Origin: Bacteroidetes bacterium UBA6161 | GTDB taxonomy: Bacteria > Bacteroidota > Bacteroidia > NS11-12g > UBA955 | Reading direction: 5' to 3' | Assembly (NCBI GenBank): GCA_002422315.1 | Contig: DIUJ01000083.1 | Location: 51,187-60,042 of the forward strand | Length of the DNA: 8,856 nucleotides | Shown here: piece by piece, positions 1 to 5,777 of the stretch | Position numbering within the stretch: the first letter of the stretch is position 1 | Layout: each line of letters opens with the position of its first letter | The notes under the pieces: generated by a model | Database searches by the model: none | Told to the model about the DNA's origin: nothing | Seen by the model: the letters and a program-made list of their open reading frames with translations, nothing else | Made by a program: the position numbers and the translations under genes

Positions 1-30
1 TGAGCTGACGAAAATCAAAGATTTTTCCTC

Positions 31-181
31 TTGGTTGGTGTTTGCCACCAACCAATCTTTAGGTTCTCGAAGGAAATGTCATGGTAAGGTTCTCGAACCA
101 CGACATTTCCACTCTTTCATGGTTCGAGAGCCTCACCATGACAAACTCATTTTCTCACTTATTGGTGTTTGCAACCAAACA
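31..181. repeat. Cluster of nested palindromic intergenic repeats
   Basis: Three hairpin-forming units lie in this non-coding stretch. (1) A perfect 10-bp stem TTGGTTGGTG (31-40) / CACCAACCAA (46-55) with loop TTTGC. (2) A 27-bp element at 78-104 (begins GTCATGGT, ends ACCACGAC) and a second copy in inverted orientation at 116-142, matching at 23 of 27 positions. Each copy can fold on its own through its GTCATGGT / ACCAYGA ends. The first copy extends to a 14-bp stem (72-85 with 97-110, one A-C mismatch). Alternatively the two copies pair with each other as 24-nt arms, 77-100 with 120-143, so the two folds exclude each other. (3) A degenerate relative of unit 1 at 162-181 (TTGGTGTTTGCAACCAA). 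The pattern suits a dispersed palindromic repeat family, but only a genome-wide copy count can show that. Confidence 0.7.
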
Positions 182-204
182 GTTAATAATTTGCCATCCA
201 CCCA

Positions 205-235
205 CAAAAAAAACTCGCTATTGCTAGCGAGTTTT
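205..235 (-). terminator. Rho-independent terminator of the helicase gene
   Basis: A perfect 11-bp inverted repeat, AAAACTCGCTA (210-220) and TAGCGAGTTTT (225-235), closes a TTGC loop. Read leftward, the hairpin is followed by a run of eight T (A206-A213 on the plus strand, partly inside the stem). It lies 45 bases beyond the helicase stop codon, so it most likely ends that transcript. Rightward it has only four T after the stem, so it may also work weakly in that direction. Confidence 0.88.
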
Positions 236-280
236 AAAGTATTTGAATATTTCTAAATTTTTAAGTTTAGATAGTTCTTC

Positions 281-1957
281 TTAGTAAGTAAAAGCTTTTG
301 TTTTTCTTCTAGAACCTGCAGGTTTTTTATTTGATTTGCTAGGAGAAGAAGACTTTGCTTTTCCTCTATCATTTCCAAAGTACTCTGGAGATTTTTCCAT
401 AAAGTCGATTTTTTCGTAAATATTACGACCATAGCGATCTATGTTGTTGTCTTTACTGAATCCAGTATCTGCCTTTTTCTCAAATCTTCTTCCTTCGTTG
501 TTGTCTTTTCTTTCAAATCTTTTGTCAGGTCCTGCATTAGAAAAACTTCTGCCTCTATCGCCACCTCTGTCATTTCTATCGCCGCCTCTGTCATTTCTGT
601 CCCCTCTATAGCCAGAGTCGCCAGCTGGTTTTTTGAATTCAGTTCTTTCTGGTCTGCTTCCGTATCCGCCTCCGCCTCTATTGTCGGAGCCACTGCTTCT
701 GCCGTATGAAGAAGAGGAGGAAGAAGAACCACTTCTTCTATTTCCGCCGCCGCCATAACCGCCGCCGCCGTATCCACCACCGCTATTTCCTCTACCTCTG
801 CCACGGCCTCTGTCGCCTTCGCTTGGGTTGAATTGGAAAAATTGTTGTAGTTCAGATTCTTGGAACTCTATGCCTAATTTTTGACCAAACATTTTCATTC
901 TGCTGAATTCTGCGCCAGTAATTAGAGCAACAGAAGTACCTTCTTTACCTGCCCTAGCTGTTCTTCCACTTCTGTGAGTGTAGTATTCCATTTCGTGTGG
1001 CAAAGCATAATGTATAACGTGGGTTAGGTCTTTTACATCTATACCCCTTGCAGCAACATCTGTAGCAATAAGAAACTGTAATCTGTGTGTCTTAAAGCTA
1101 TTCATTACCCTGTCTCTTTGGTTTTGAGAAAGGTCACCATGAATGGCATCTGCTTGGAAGTTCAATCTGTATAAGTCGTCAGAAAGGTTTTGTGTATCTG
1201 CTTTTGTTCTGCAAAATACAACAGCTCTCATTTCTGGATTCAATTCAATAAGTTTAGCTAACGCATCAAATTTTTCAGAAGATTTTACACGAATAAATTC
1301 GTGTTTGATTTTGGCATTCACCATTTCTTTGCTGTTTATACGAACTTCCTTGTGGTCGGTCATATATTCTTCAGCTATCATTCTAATTTCTTGAGGCATA
1401 GTTGCAGAAAACAACCATATCTTTTTTGTAGCAGGAGTTAAAGAAAGTATTCTTTGAATATCTTCTTGGAAACCCATGTTTAGCATTTCGTCTGCCTCGT
1501 CTAACACAACGTGGCTAATAGTTTTAAGATTTAAAGCTCTTCTTTGTAGAAGGTCTATAAGTCTTCCTGGAGTAGCAACCACTATTTGAGGTTTTCTTCT
1601 TAACCTTTGGATTTGCCTATCAATAGGCTTGCCACCATACACTACTTCCACAAAAACTCCTTTATGGAATTGTGAAAAGTTCATCAACTGTTCGGCAACT
1701 TGTTGACCAAGTTCACGAGTTGGGGTAATAATAATGGCCTGAATTTCTTTAAGTTTAAGATCGATTTTTTCGATTAATGGGAGGCCGTAGGCGGCAGTTT
1801 TGCCTGTTCCTGTTTGTGCAAGCCCCAAAAAATCACAATTTTCGTCTAATAATAATGGGATTGCTTTCTGCTGGATTTCTGTCGGTGTCTGAATTCCTAA
1901 TTTGTTTAGTGCTTCGAGTGTCAATTCCGACAGTCCAAGCGATGCAAAGTTTTTCAA
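281..1957 (-). CDS. DEAD-box ATP-dependent RNA helicase with RGG-rich C-terminal tail
   Basis: Predicted cytosolic ATP-dependent RNA helicase that remodels RNA duplexes; in bacteria such enzymes act in ribosome assembly, mRNA decay or cold adaptation. The 558-residue product shows the full motif set: Q-motif region at residues 4-30, motif I AQTGTGKT (47-54), Ia PTREL (79-83), Ib TPGR (129-132), II DEAD (153-156), III SAT (184-186), IV VVFCRTK (246-252), V ATDVAARGID (298-307) and VI HRSGRTARAG (328-337). Residues about 380-556 form a low-complexity basic tail rich in Gly, Arg, Ser and Asp, with RG repeats, a GGGGYGGGG stretch, a serine run and a duplicated DRNDRGG unit; such tails bind RNA nonspecifically. 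The start is TTG: an in-frame TAG lies five codons upstream and no ATG lies between, while MKNFASLGL aligns with the usual beginning of the family. A TATCTTTG promoter element sits just upstream and a strong terminator follows. The exact subfamily (DeaD, RhlE, CshA-like) cannot be fixed by eye. Confidence 0.96.
   Translation of the reverse strand: MKNFASLGLSELTLEALNKLGIQTPTEIQQKAIPLLLDENCDFLGLAQTGTGKTAAYGLPLIEKIDLKLKEIQAIIITPTRELGQQVAEQLMNFSQFHKGVFVEVVYGGKPIDRQIQRLRRKPQIVVATPGRLIDLLQRRALNLKTISHVVLDEADEMLNMGFQEDIQRILSLTPATKKIWLFSATMPQEIRMIAEEYMTDHKEVRINSKEMVNAKIKHEFIRVKSSEKFDALAKLIELNPEMRAVVFCRTKADTQNLSDDLYRLNFQADAIHGDLSQNQRDRVMNSFKTHRLQFLIATDVAARGIDVKDLTHVIHYALPHEMEYYTHRSGRTARAGKEGTSVALITGAEFSRMKMFGQKLGIEFQESELQQFFQFNPSEGDRGRGRGRGNSGGGYGGGGYGGGGNRRSGSSSSSSSYGRSSGSDNRGGGGYGSRPERTEFKKPAGDSGYRGDRNDRGGDRNDRGGDRGRSFSNAGPDKRFERKDNNEGRRFEKKADTGFSKDNNIDRYGRNIYEKIDFMEKSPEYFGNDRGKAKSSSPSKSNKKPAGSRRKTKAFTY
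559..600 (-). repeat. 21-bp tandem duplication inside the helicase tail
   Basis: Two adjacent 21-bp units (559-579 and 580-600) match at 19 of 21 positions. They encode the repeated heptad DRNDRGG near residues 453-466 of the helicase. Both differences are A/G exchanges. The unit is a whole number of codons, so the RGG-type tail can grow or shrink without a frameshift. Confidence 0.85.
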
Positions 1958-1982
1958 AATATATATGTACTAATATGAGCGG

Positions 1983-1990
1983 CAAAGATA
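1983..1990 (-). promoter_or_regulatory. Candidate Bacteroidota -7 promoter element for the helicase
   Basis: The minus strand reads TATCTTTG, an exact match to the TAnnTTTG consensus of the Bacteroidota primary sigma factor. It lies 25 bases upstream of the TTG start, predicting a short leader of about 20 nt. No convincing TTTG -33 box is found 19-21 bp further upstream (AGTG sits there). Chance matches are common in AT-rich DNA. Confidence 0.5.
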
Positions 1991-2134
1991 AACCTATATT
2001 TTGGATTAATCACTATAAATCTTTTTATTGTGTTTTTATACTTCTGTCTAATGCTCAAATTTACTGTTTATATACCTTCTTGTTCTTGTTTTTGCCTTCA
2101 ATTTTTACATAGTCTCTTATTTTGTTTTCTTTTG

Positions 2135-2142
2135 TATTTTTG
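2135..2142 (+). promoter_or_regulatory. Candidate -7 promoter element for the archaemetzincin gene
   Basis: TATTTTTG matches TAnnTTTG exactly, 14 bases upstream of the ATG, which would give a very short leader. The surrounding DNA is so T-rich that a chance match is likely, and no TTTG box occurs at the right spacing upstream. Confidence 0.3.
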
Positions 2143-2156
2143 TACCTATTATCATC

Positions 2157-2792
2157 ATGAGAAGTGTATTTTATCCTTTGATTTTTTCCTTTATTTTGTT
2201 GTTTTCTTGTAACTCAGAATCAGATAAAGTATGGTTTAGTTCTCAAAGTGTACAAGGTACTATAAGAATACAACCATTTATTGGTTTTTCTCCTAGTTTG
2301 CTGGATTTTAGTGTTTCAGAATTAAGCAAATATTCCTTTAATGTAGAAGTATTAGAACCCATCCCTTTACCAAGCAGTTGTTTAAATATGTCAAAAACTA
2401 GATATAGGGCAGATTCTTTACTTGTTTTTTTAAAAGCTAAAACTCCTCCAAATTCTATTACCATTGGTTTTACACATAAAGATATAAGCACCACCAAAAA
2501 GGACGAAAATGGAAGAGTAGATCAAAACAAAAGCGATTGGGGCGTTTTTGGTTTGGGCTATAGGCCCGGAAATGCTAGCATAGTTTCAAGTTATAGATTA
2601 AAAGGTTTAAATAAAAACAAGAAATTTGTAAAAGTTGTGGTACACGAATTGGGGCATAATGTTGGATTAAAACACTGTGAAAAAAGTAATTGTTTTATGC
2701 GAGATGCAGAAGGGAAGGACCATTTGAATGAATTGGATTCCTTTTGTAACCACTGTGGTAAAACCTTGAAAAAAAATGGTTGGAGAATTTAA
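2157..2792 (+). CDS. Archaemetzincin-like zinc metalloprotease, predicted lipoprotein
   Basis: Predicted zinc-dependent peptidase of the archaemetzincin group (metzincin clan, family M54), 211 residues. The zinc motif HELGHNVGLKH (163-173) has three His ligands and the catalytic Glu164. It is followed directly by Cys174, then four residues, Cys179, F, Met181 (the candidate Met-turn), 15 residues, and the pair Cys197/Cys200. This is the archaemetzincin signature, which carries a second four-cysteine site; the usual spacing before the last pair is 17 rather than 15. The N-terminus has an Arg at position 3, a hydrophobic stretch (residues 4-17) and LFSC with Cys18, a plausible though non-ideal lipobox. 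The mature protein would then be lipid-anchored in the envelope, possibly facing the periplasm or the surface. Known archaeal and animal relatives are mostly described as intracellular. The substrate is unknown. The next gene, a mechanosensitive channel, starts 83 bp later with its own candidate promoter, so co-transcription is uncertain. Confidence 0.88.
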   Translation: MRSVFYPLIFSFILLFSCNSESDKVWFSSQSVQGTIRIQPFIGFSPSLLDFSVSELSKYSFNVEVLEPIPLPSSCLNMSKTRYRADSLLVFLKAKTPPNSITIGFTHKDISTTKKDENGRVDQNKSDWGVFGLGYRPGNASIVSSYRLKGLNKNKKFVKVVVHELGHNVGLKHCEKSNCFMRDAEGKDHLNELDSFCNHCGKTLKKNGWRI

Positions 2793-2851
2793 ATTCTATT
2801 GCCGCTTTATTTTATAAATTTGCTTCAGTTTTTAAAACAACAAGATTTCCT

Positions 2852-2859
2852 TAACTTTG
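2852..2859 (+). promoter_or_regulatory. Candidate -7 promoter element for the MscS-type gene
   Basis: TAACTTTG matches TAnnTTTG exactly and ends 16 bases before the ATG. A second exact match, TAAATTTG, lies at 2815-2822. Neither has a clear TTTG box 19-21 bp upstream. Two matches in an 83-bp gap suggest that the channel gene has its own promoter, but this is weak evidence in AT-rich DNA. Confidence 0.4.
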
Positions 2860-2875
2860 AAATGTATATTTTATC

Positions 2876-3658
2876 ATGAAAATTCCTTTTATAAATACAG
2901 TGATTTCTACGGATTTTATTTATGCCATTTTACTCCTTATACTTGGTTTGTATGTTATCTCGTTTATAAGTAAAATTGTAAAGAGACGATTAGAAAAAAC
3001 ATTAACTCCACCTCTTCCTTATTTCTTATCTGCTTTTTTAAGAATTGGATTAAGTGTTGTACTTCTTATAAGTGTATTAGGAAAACTAGGTATTCCCACC
3101 AATTCTTTTGTAGCTGTATTAGGAGCAGCAGGTTTGGCGGTAGGTTTGGCATTACAAGGCCATTTATCCAACTTAGCAGGTGGAATATTAATCTTGGTTT
3201 TTAAACCTTTTGCAGTAGGGGATAGGATAACCGCAATGGGGGAAACAGGAGTAGTTACTGAAATAAAAGCATTTTTTACAATTTTAAAAACTGCAAACAA
3301 ACAGACTTTGTATTTGCCTAATGGACCTTTGTTTAATGGTGTTTTAATTAACCATACCGAAGAAGGGTTTAGCAGAGTAGAATATATAGTCGGGGTTTCG
3401 TACTCTAGTGACCTAGATAAAGCAATCGCTGCAATTGACGGTTTGTTAAGAGAAAAAGAGGAGGTTTTAAAAGACCAACCTATTCAAGTATTTGTGTCGC
3501 AATTGGCAGACAGTTCTGTTAACCTTACGATTTTCTTTTATGTTGAAAATGAGATATTTTGGGATGTAAGGTATTTGTTTTTAAAATTAATTAAACAAAG
3601 ATTAGATAGGGAAGGAATAGAGATACCATTCCCACAGAGGGTAATTCATCAGGCTTAG
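2876..3658 (+). CDS. MscS-family small-conductance mechanosensitive ion channel
   Basis: Predicted inner-membrane channel that opens under membrane tension and releases solutes during hypo-osmotic shock. The 260-residue product has the minimal MscS layout: TM1 at about 14-34, TM2 at about 51-70, and the pore helix TM3 at about 76-108. TM3 carries the highly conserved Gly/Ala-packed stretch AVLGAAGLAVGLALQG followed by LSNLAGGILIL. The cytoplasmic beta domain follows, with FKPFAVGDRI and LPNGPLFNGVLINHT, and the protein ends with the alpha/beta domain and the typical IEIPFPQRVIH. It is slightly shorter than the 286-residue E. coli MscS. The stop codon overlaps the stop of the convergent VOC gene by 4 bp. 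No osmolyte or regulatory gene is adjacent on the same strand. Confidence 0.95.
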   Translation: MKIPFINTVISTDFIYAILLLILGLYVISFISKIVKRRLEKTLTPPLPYFLSAFLRIGLSVVLLISVLGKLGIPTNSFVAVLGAAGLAVGLALQGHLSNLAGGILILVFKPFAVGDRITAMGETGVVTEIKAFFTILKTANKQTLYLPNGPLFNGVLINHTEEGFSRVEYIVGVSYSSDLDKAIAAIDGLLREKEEVLKDQPIQVFVSQLADSSVNLTIFFYVENEIFWDVRYLFLKLIKQRLDREGIEIPFPQRVIHQA

Positions 3659-3673
3659 GGTGCTTCCCAAAGC
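3653..3673 (+). terminator. Possible weak terminator at the convergent gene ends
   Basis: GCTTAGGG (3653-3660) and CCCAAAGC (3666-3673) form an 8-bp stem with one A-A mismatch around a TGCTT loop, followed rightward by the T-rich TCTATTTTATT. It straddles the MscS stop and lies inside the end of the VOC gene. It could end the rightward transcript; the leftward side lacks a T-run. Confidence 0.27.
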
Positions 3674-4014
3674 TCTATTTTATTGCCTTCGGGGTCATAT
3701 ATCCATGCAAATTTTCCATATTCTTCTTCAATTAGCTCAGAATCTATTTTTACGTTTTTATTTTTCAGGTCTTCCAAGAGTTGATTAAGATTTTGAACTC
3801 TTAGATTTATCATAAAGGATTGGTTATTGTCTCCAAAATACTTAGTATTGGCTGGAAATGGAGCCACTAGCGCTGGTCCCTTTTCTTGCTCCCACATTAC
3901 ATTTCCGCTGGCAGGTAAAATTCCTAGGTTTTGTAAGTACCATTCTTCCATTTCTTTTGGATTTTTACATTTAAAAAAAATGCCCCCTATTGCTAGTACT
4001 TTGCCTTTAGTCAT
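3655..4014 (-). CDS. VOC-superfamily (glyoxalase/bleomycin-resistance fold) protein
   Basis: Small 119-residue protein of the vicinal oxygen chelate superfamily, made of two beta-alpha-beta-beta-beta modules. The first module opens with IGGIFFKCKNPKEMEEWY, and the second ends with the diagnostic WIYDPEGNKIELWE (residues about 104-117), whose Glu is a typical metal ligand. The His usually present in the first strand is not evident (GGIFFK), so metal binding and any glyoxalase activity are uncertain. The substrate is unknown. It is the last gene of the leftward operon. Its ATG overlaps the thioesterase stop as ATGA, which implies translational coupling. Its TAA stop overlaps the convergent channel gene's stop, so no separate terminator region exists between them. 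Confidence 0.85.
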   Translation of the reverse strand: MTKGKVLAIGGIFFKCKNPKEMEEWYLQNLGILPASGNVMWEQEKGPALVAPFPANTKYFGDNNQSFMINLRVQNLNQLLEDLKNKNVKIDSELIEEEYGKFAWIYDPEGNKIELWEAP

Positions 4015-4397
4015 AGTTTCATTCTTTCTATTAGTTGAAGTGGTTCTATAGGTCTTCCATTTTTAATACAAGCTACAGTAACTCTTGTTTTGGCGCATAT
4101 TTTTTGGTCTGTATCTCGTATAATTTCTTGATAAAAAATAAGTTTAATTCGCCCTTCTCTTTCCACCCTAAGTGAGCACCTAAAAATATCTCCACTTTTC
4201 AAAGAGTTTTTGTATTCTGTTTCCATTTTTACTACCACTGCATCTATTCCATCTGCATGCAATTGAGCAAAATCTAAGCCTATAGATTTTAAATAAGAGT
4301 GGCGGGTATGTTCAAAATAGTTGTTGTATACCGCATTGTTTACAATTCCTTGTAGGTCTAGTTCGTAATCTCTTACTTCGAATTCTTTGTGGTACAT
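4011..4397 (-). CDS. Hotdog-fold acyl-CoA thioesterase (4HBT / YbgC-like)
   Basis: Predicted cytosolic thioesterase that hydrolyses acyl-CoA or acyl-ACP thioesters. The 128-residue protein has the 4-hydroxybenzoyl-CoA thioesterase signature near its N-terminus: catalytic-position Asp14 in DLQGIVNNAVYNNYFEHTR, with the QGIV turn and the YxxYFExxR helix. Length is typical for a single hotdog domain. In proteobacteria YbgC sits with tol-pal and acts on short-chain or phospholipid-linked substrates; here the neighbours are pth and a VOC protein, so substrate preference cannot be read from context. The ATG lies 3 bp after the pth stop, and the TGA stop overlaps the next ATG by 4 bp. Confidence 0.9.
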   Translation of the reverse strand: MYHKEFEVRDYELDLQGIVNNAVYNNYFEHTRHSYLKSIGLDFAQLHADGIDAVVVKMETEYKNSLKSGDIFRCSLRVEREGRIKLIFYQEIIRDTDQKICAKTRVTVACIKNGRPIEPLQLIERMKL

Positions 4398-4400
4398 AGT

Positions 4401-4958
4401 TTAATTGTATTTTCCCATAGTTTTTTCCATTCCATTTGCAATAAAAAACAAAACAGAATCCATGGCCAAATCGATGGAAAGGTTTACAGTTGCTCTATCC
4501 GTTTCATTAAATTTAGATAGAACAAAATCAGCTTGTCTGCCTGGTTTGAAATCATTTCCAACCCCAAATTTCAGTCGATTGTATACTTCGGTTCCAAGTT
4601 GTAATTGAATGTCTTTTAGCCCATTGTGCCCAGCGGGGCTTCCACTTGCACGGTATCTTAGTTTACCCACTGGCAAGGCTATGTCGTCTACTATTATTAG
4701 GAGATTTTGAGTTGGTATTTTATACCACTTTAACCAGTGGTTAACAGCCTTTCCGCTTAGGTTCATAAAGGTTTGTGGTTTTAGAAGTAGTATTTTTTTT
4801 CCTTTGTAATTCCATTCTGCTTTAAGGGAATGTTCGGCAGGTTTAAACTCTAGAAGGTTTTTTTTCGCAATTTCATCCACTACATCAAATCCTACATTGT
4901 GTCGGGTAAATTCATATTTTGTACCAGGGTTTCCAAGACCTACTATCAAATAATCCAT
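4401..4958 (-). CDS. pth: Peptidyl-tRNA hydrolase
   Basis: Essential housekeeping enzyme that cleaves the ester bond of peptidyl-tRNAs dropped from stalled ribosomes, recycling tRNA. The 185-residue product carries all expected active-site residues: Asn10 in VGLGNPG, catalytic His20 in TRHNVGF, Asn66 in KPQTFMNLSG, Asp91 in IVDDIALP and Asn112 in GSPAGHNGLK. These correspond to Asn10, His20, Asn68, Asp93 and Asn114 of the E. coli enzyme. Length is slightly under the usual 190-195. The ATG directly abuts the stop of the preceding YafK-like gene with no gap, so it is translated from the operon mRNA. Genes for L25 and Prs, frequent pth neighbours elsewhere, are absent here. Confidence 0.97.
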   Translation of the reverse strand: MDYLIVGLGNPGTKYEFTRHNVGFDVVDEIAKKNLLEFKPAEHSLKAEWNYKGKKILLLKPQTFMNLSGKAVNHWLKWYKIPTQNLLIIVDDIALPVGKLRYRASGSPAGHNGLKDIQLQLGTEVYNRLKFGVGNDFKPGRQADFVLSKFNETDRATVNLSIDLAMDSVLFFIANGMEKTMGKYN

Positions 4959-5777
4959 TTAATTTGTTCGTTTTTGGTAAATAACTTTGTAATATCCTTT
5001 CTCATCTACTGTAATAGGGGGGAGCATTTTGCTATCTTCAAAATAATTATATACTCCTTGTAAGGTGTTCCAAAAATATAGTTTTTGTTTATCTTCCCAA
5101 TATTGTTGTTGCAGAAATTGCCAATTTTCGTTTGTTAGTTTTGTTGGGAATATATGAAATGGAATAAACTCCCCTGTGTCTAGAGTGTTTTTGTTCAAAA
5201 GAGAAACCCAATATACTTCCTTTACAAGCGAGTCTGTAAGAGGAATACAGCCAATGGTTTGCGTGTCTCCATGCACATAAATATCCCCGCCGGGTTTTTG
5301 TTTGTCGCTAAAATATACGTCCGATTCATTTGGATAGTTTAATTTAAAGGATAGCCAAAAGTTGCTCCAAGGGTTAAATAAGGTAATTTTATAAAAGCCT
5401 TCTGGAATTTGGAAGTCGCCTTGTTTTCTTTTTGGTCCCAAGTCGCCACATACTTTGGAAATAGGATAAGTTTTTATAAGCGTATAGGATTGGCTAGTGC
5501 TGTCTTTTGCCCACAATTCTACAATTTGTTCCAACTTAAATGCTCTCCAATAAATATGACGAGGAGGATAGCTTACCCCTTTTTCTGCAAATTGTTGCTT
5601 TAAAACTGCTTCGGATTTTAGTGCGGCATCGTACACTCTATTGGCTTGTAATTGTTTGAATAAGTCCCACTCTGGGAGTGCAGTACTATAAGCCTGCATA
5701 CTTTGGCTTTGAGAATATAGCAATGTATTCCAAAAACTTAATGTAAATAAAAAAAGTAGTAGGGTTATTTTTTTCAT
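4959..5777 (-). CDS. YafK/YkuD-type L,D-transpeptidase-family murein enzyme, secreted
   Basis: Predicted periplasmic peptidoglycan enzyme with the cysteine-active YkuD fold; family members form or cleave L,D-linked peptides in murein, and E. coli YafK (DpaA) releases lipoprotein from it. I choose the ATG at 5777, giving 272 residues. It makes an ATGA overlap with the permease stop and starts exactly at a classic Sec signal peptide (MKKITLLLFLF, hydrophobic to about residue 21). The longer frame begins at a TTG at 5798 and adds seven residues before the signal. Catalytic residues are His169 and Cys177 in HGDTQTIGCIPLTD. Most YkuD enzymes have S-x-G-C-x-R; here Ile precedes Gly-Cys and the following Arg is missing, as I recall for the YafK branch. 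Other conserved parts are KVCGDLGPKRKQGDFQIPEGFY and FHIFPTKLT. It sits between an envelope ABC permease and pth. Confidence 0.88.
   Translation of the reverse strand: MKKITLLLFLFTLSFWNTLLYSQSQSMQAYSTALPEWDLFKQLQANRVYDAALKSEAVLKQQFAEKGVSYPPRHIYWRAFKLEQIVELWAKDSTSQSYTLIKTYPISKVCGDLGPKRKQGDFQIPEGFYKITLFNPWSNFWLSFKLNYPNESDVYFSDKQKPGGDIYVHGDTQTIGCIPLTDSLVKEVYWVSLLNKNTLDTGEFIPFHIFPTKLTNENWQFLQQQYWEDKQKLYFWNTLQGVYNYFEDSKMLPPITVDEKGYYKVIYQKRTN

Larger units (their letters stand above)
1958..2156. other. Divergent intergenic spacer between helicase and archaemetzincin genes
   Basis: This 199-bp spacer separates two divergently read genes and should carry both promoters. The half next to the protease gene (about 2040-2156) is strongly T/C-rich on the plus strand. 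Short open frames cross it, but they lack recognisable protein character and overlap gene starts. Apart from the two candidate -7 elements I see no hairpin or RNA gene here. Confidence 0.6.

Noticed and set aside
2..256. Rightward open frame of about 84 codons from the left edge
   Set aside because: It runs through the palindromic repeats and the terminator hairpin, its longest form starts outside the window, and the translation has no protein-like pattern. The openness is most likely chance.
439..804. Leftward 121-residue Ala/Glu-rich frame
   Set aside because: It is a shifted reading of the repetitive helicase tail; its bias mirrors the GGC/AGA-rich coding repeats.
1777..2212. Rightward frames covering the helicase start and the divergent spacer
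   Set aside because: They are Phe/Leu/Cys-rich readings of T-rich DNA, overlap the helicase gene antisense or the protease gene out of frame, and show no domain.
2784..2797. Perfect 14-bp palindrome AGAATTTAAATTCT at the protease stop codon
   Set aside because: It has no loop, no GC content to stabilise a hairpin and no T-run, so it is not a terminator. Such AT palindromes occur by chance in DNA of this composition.
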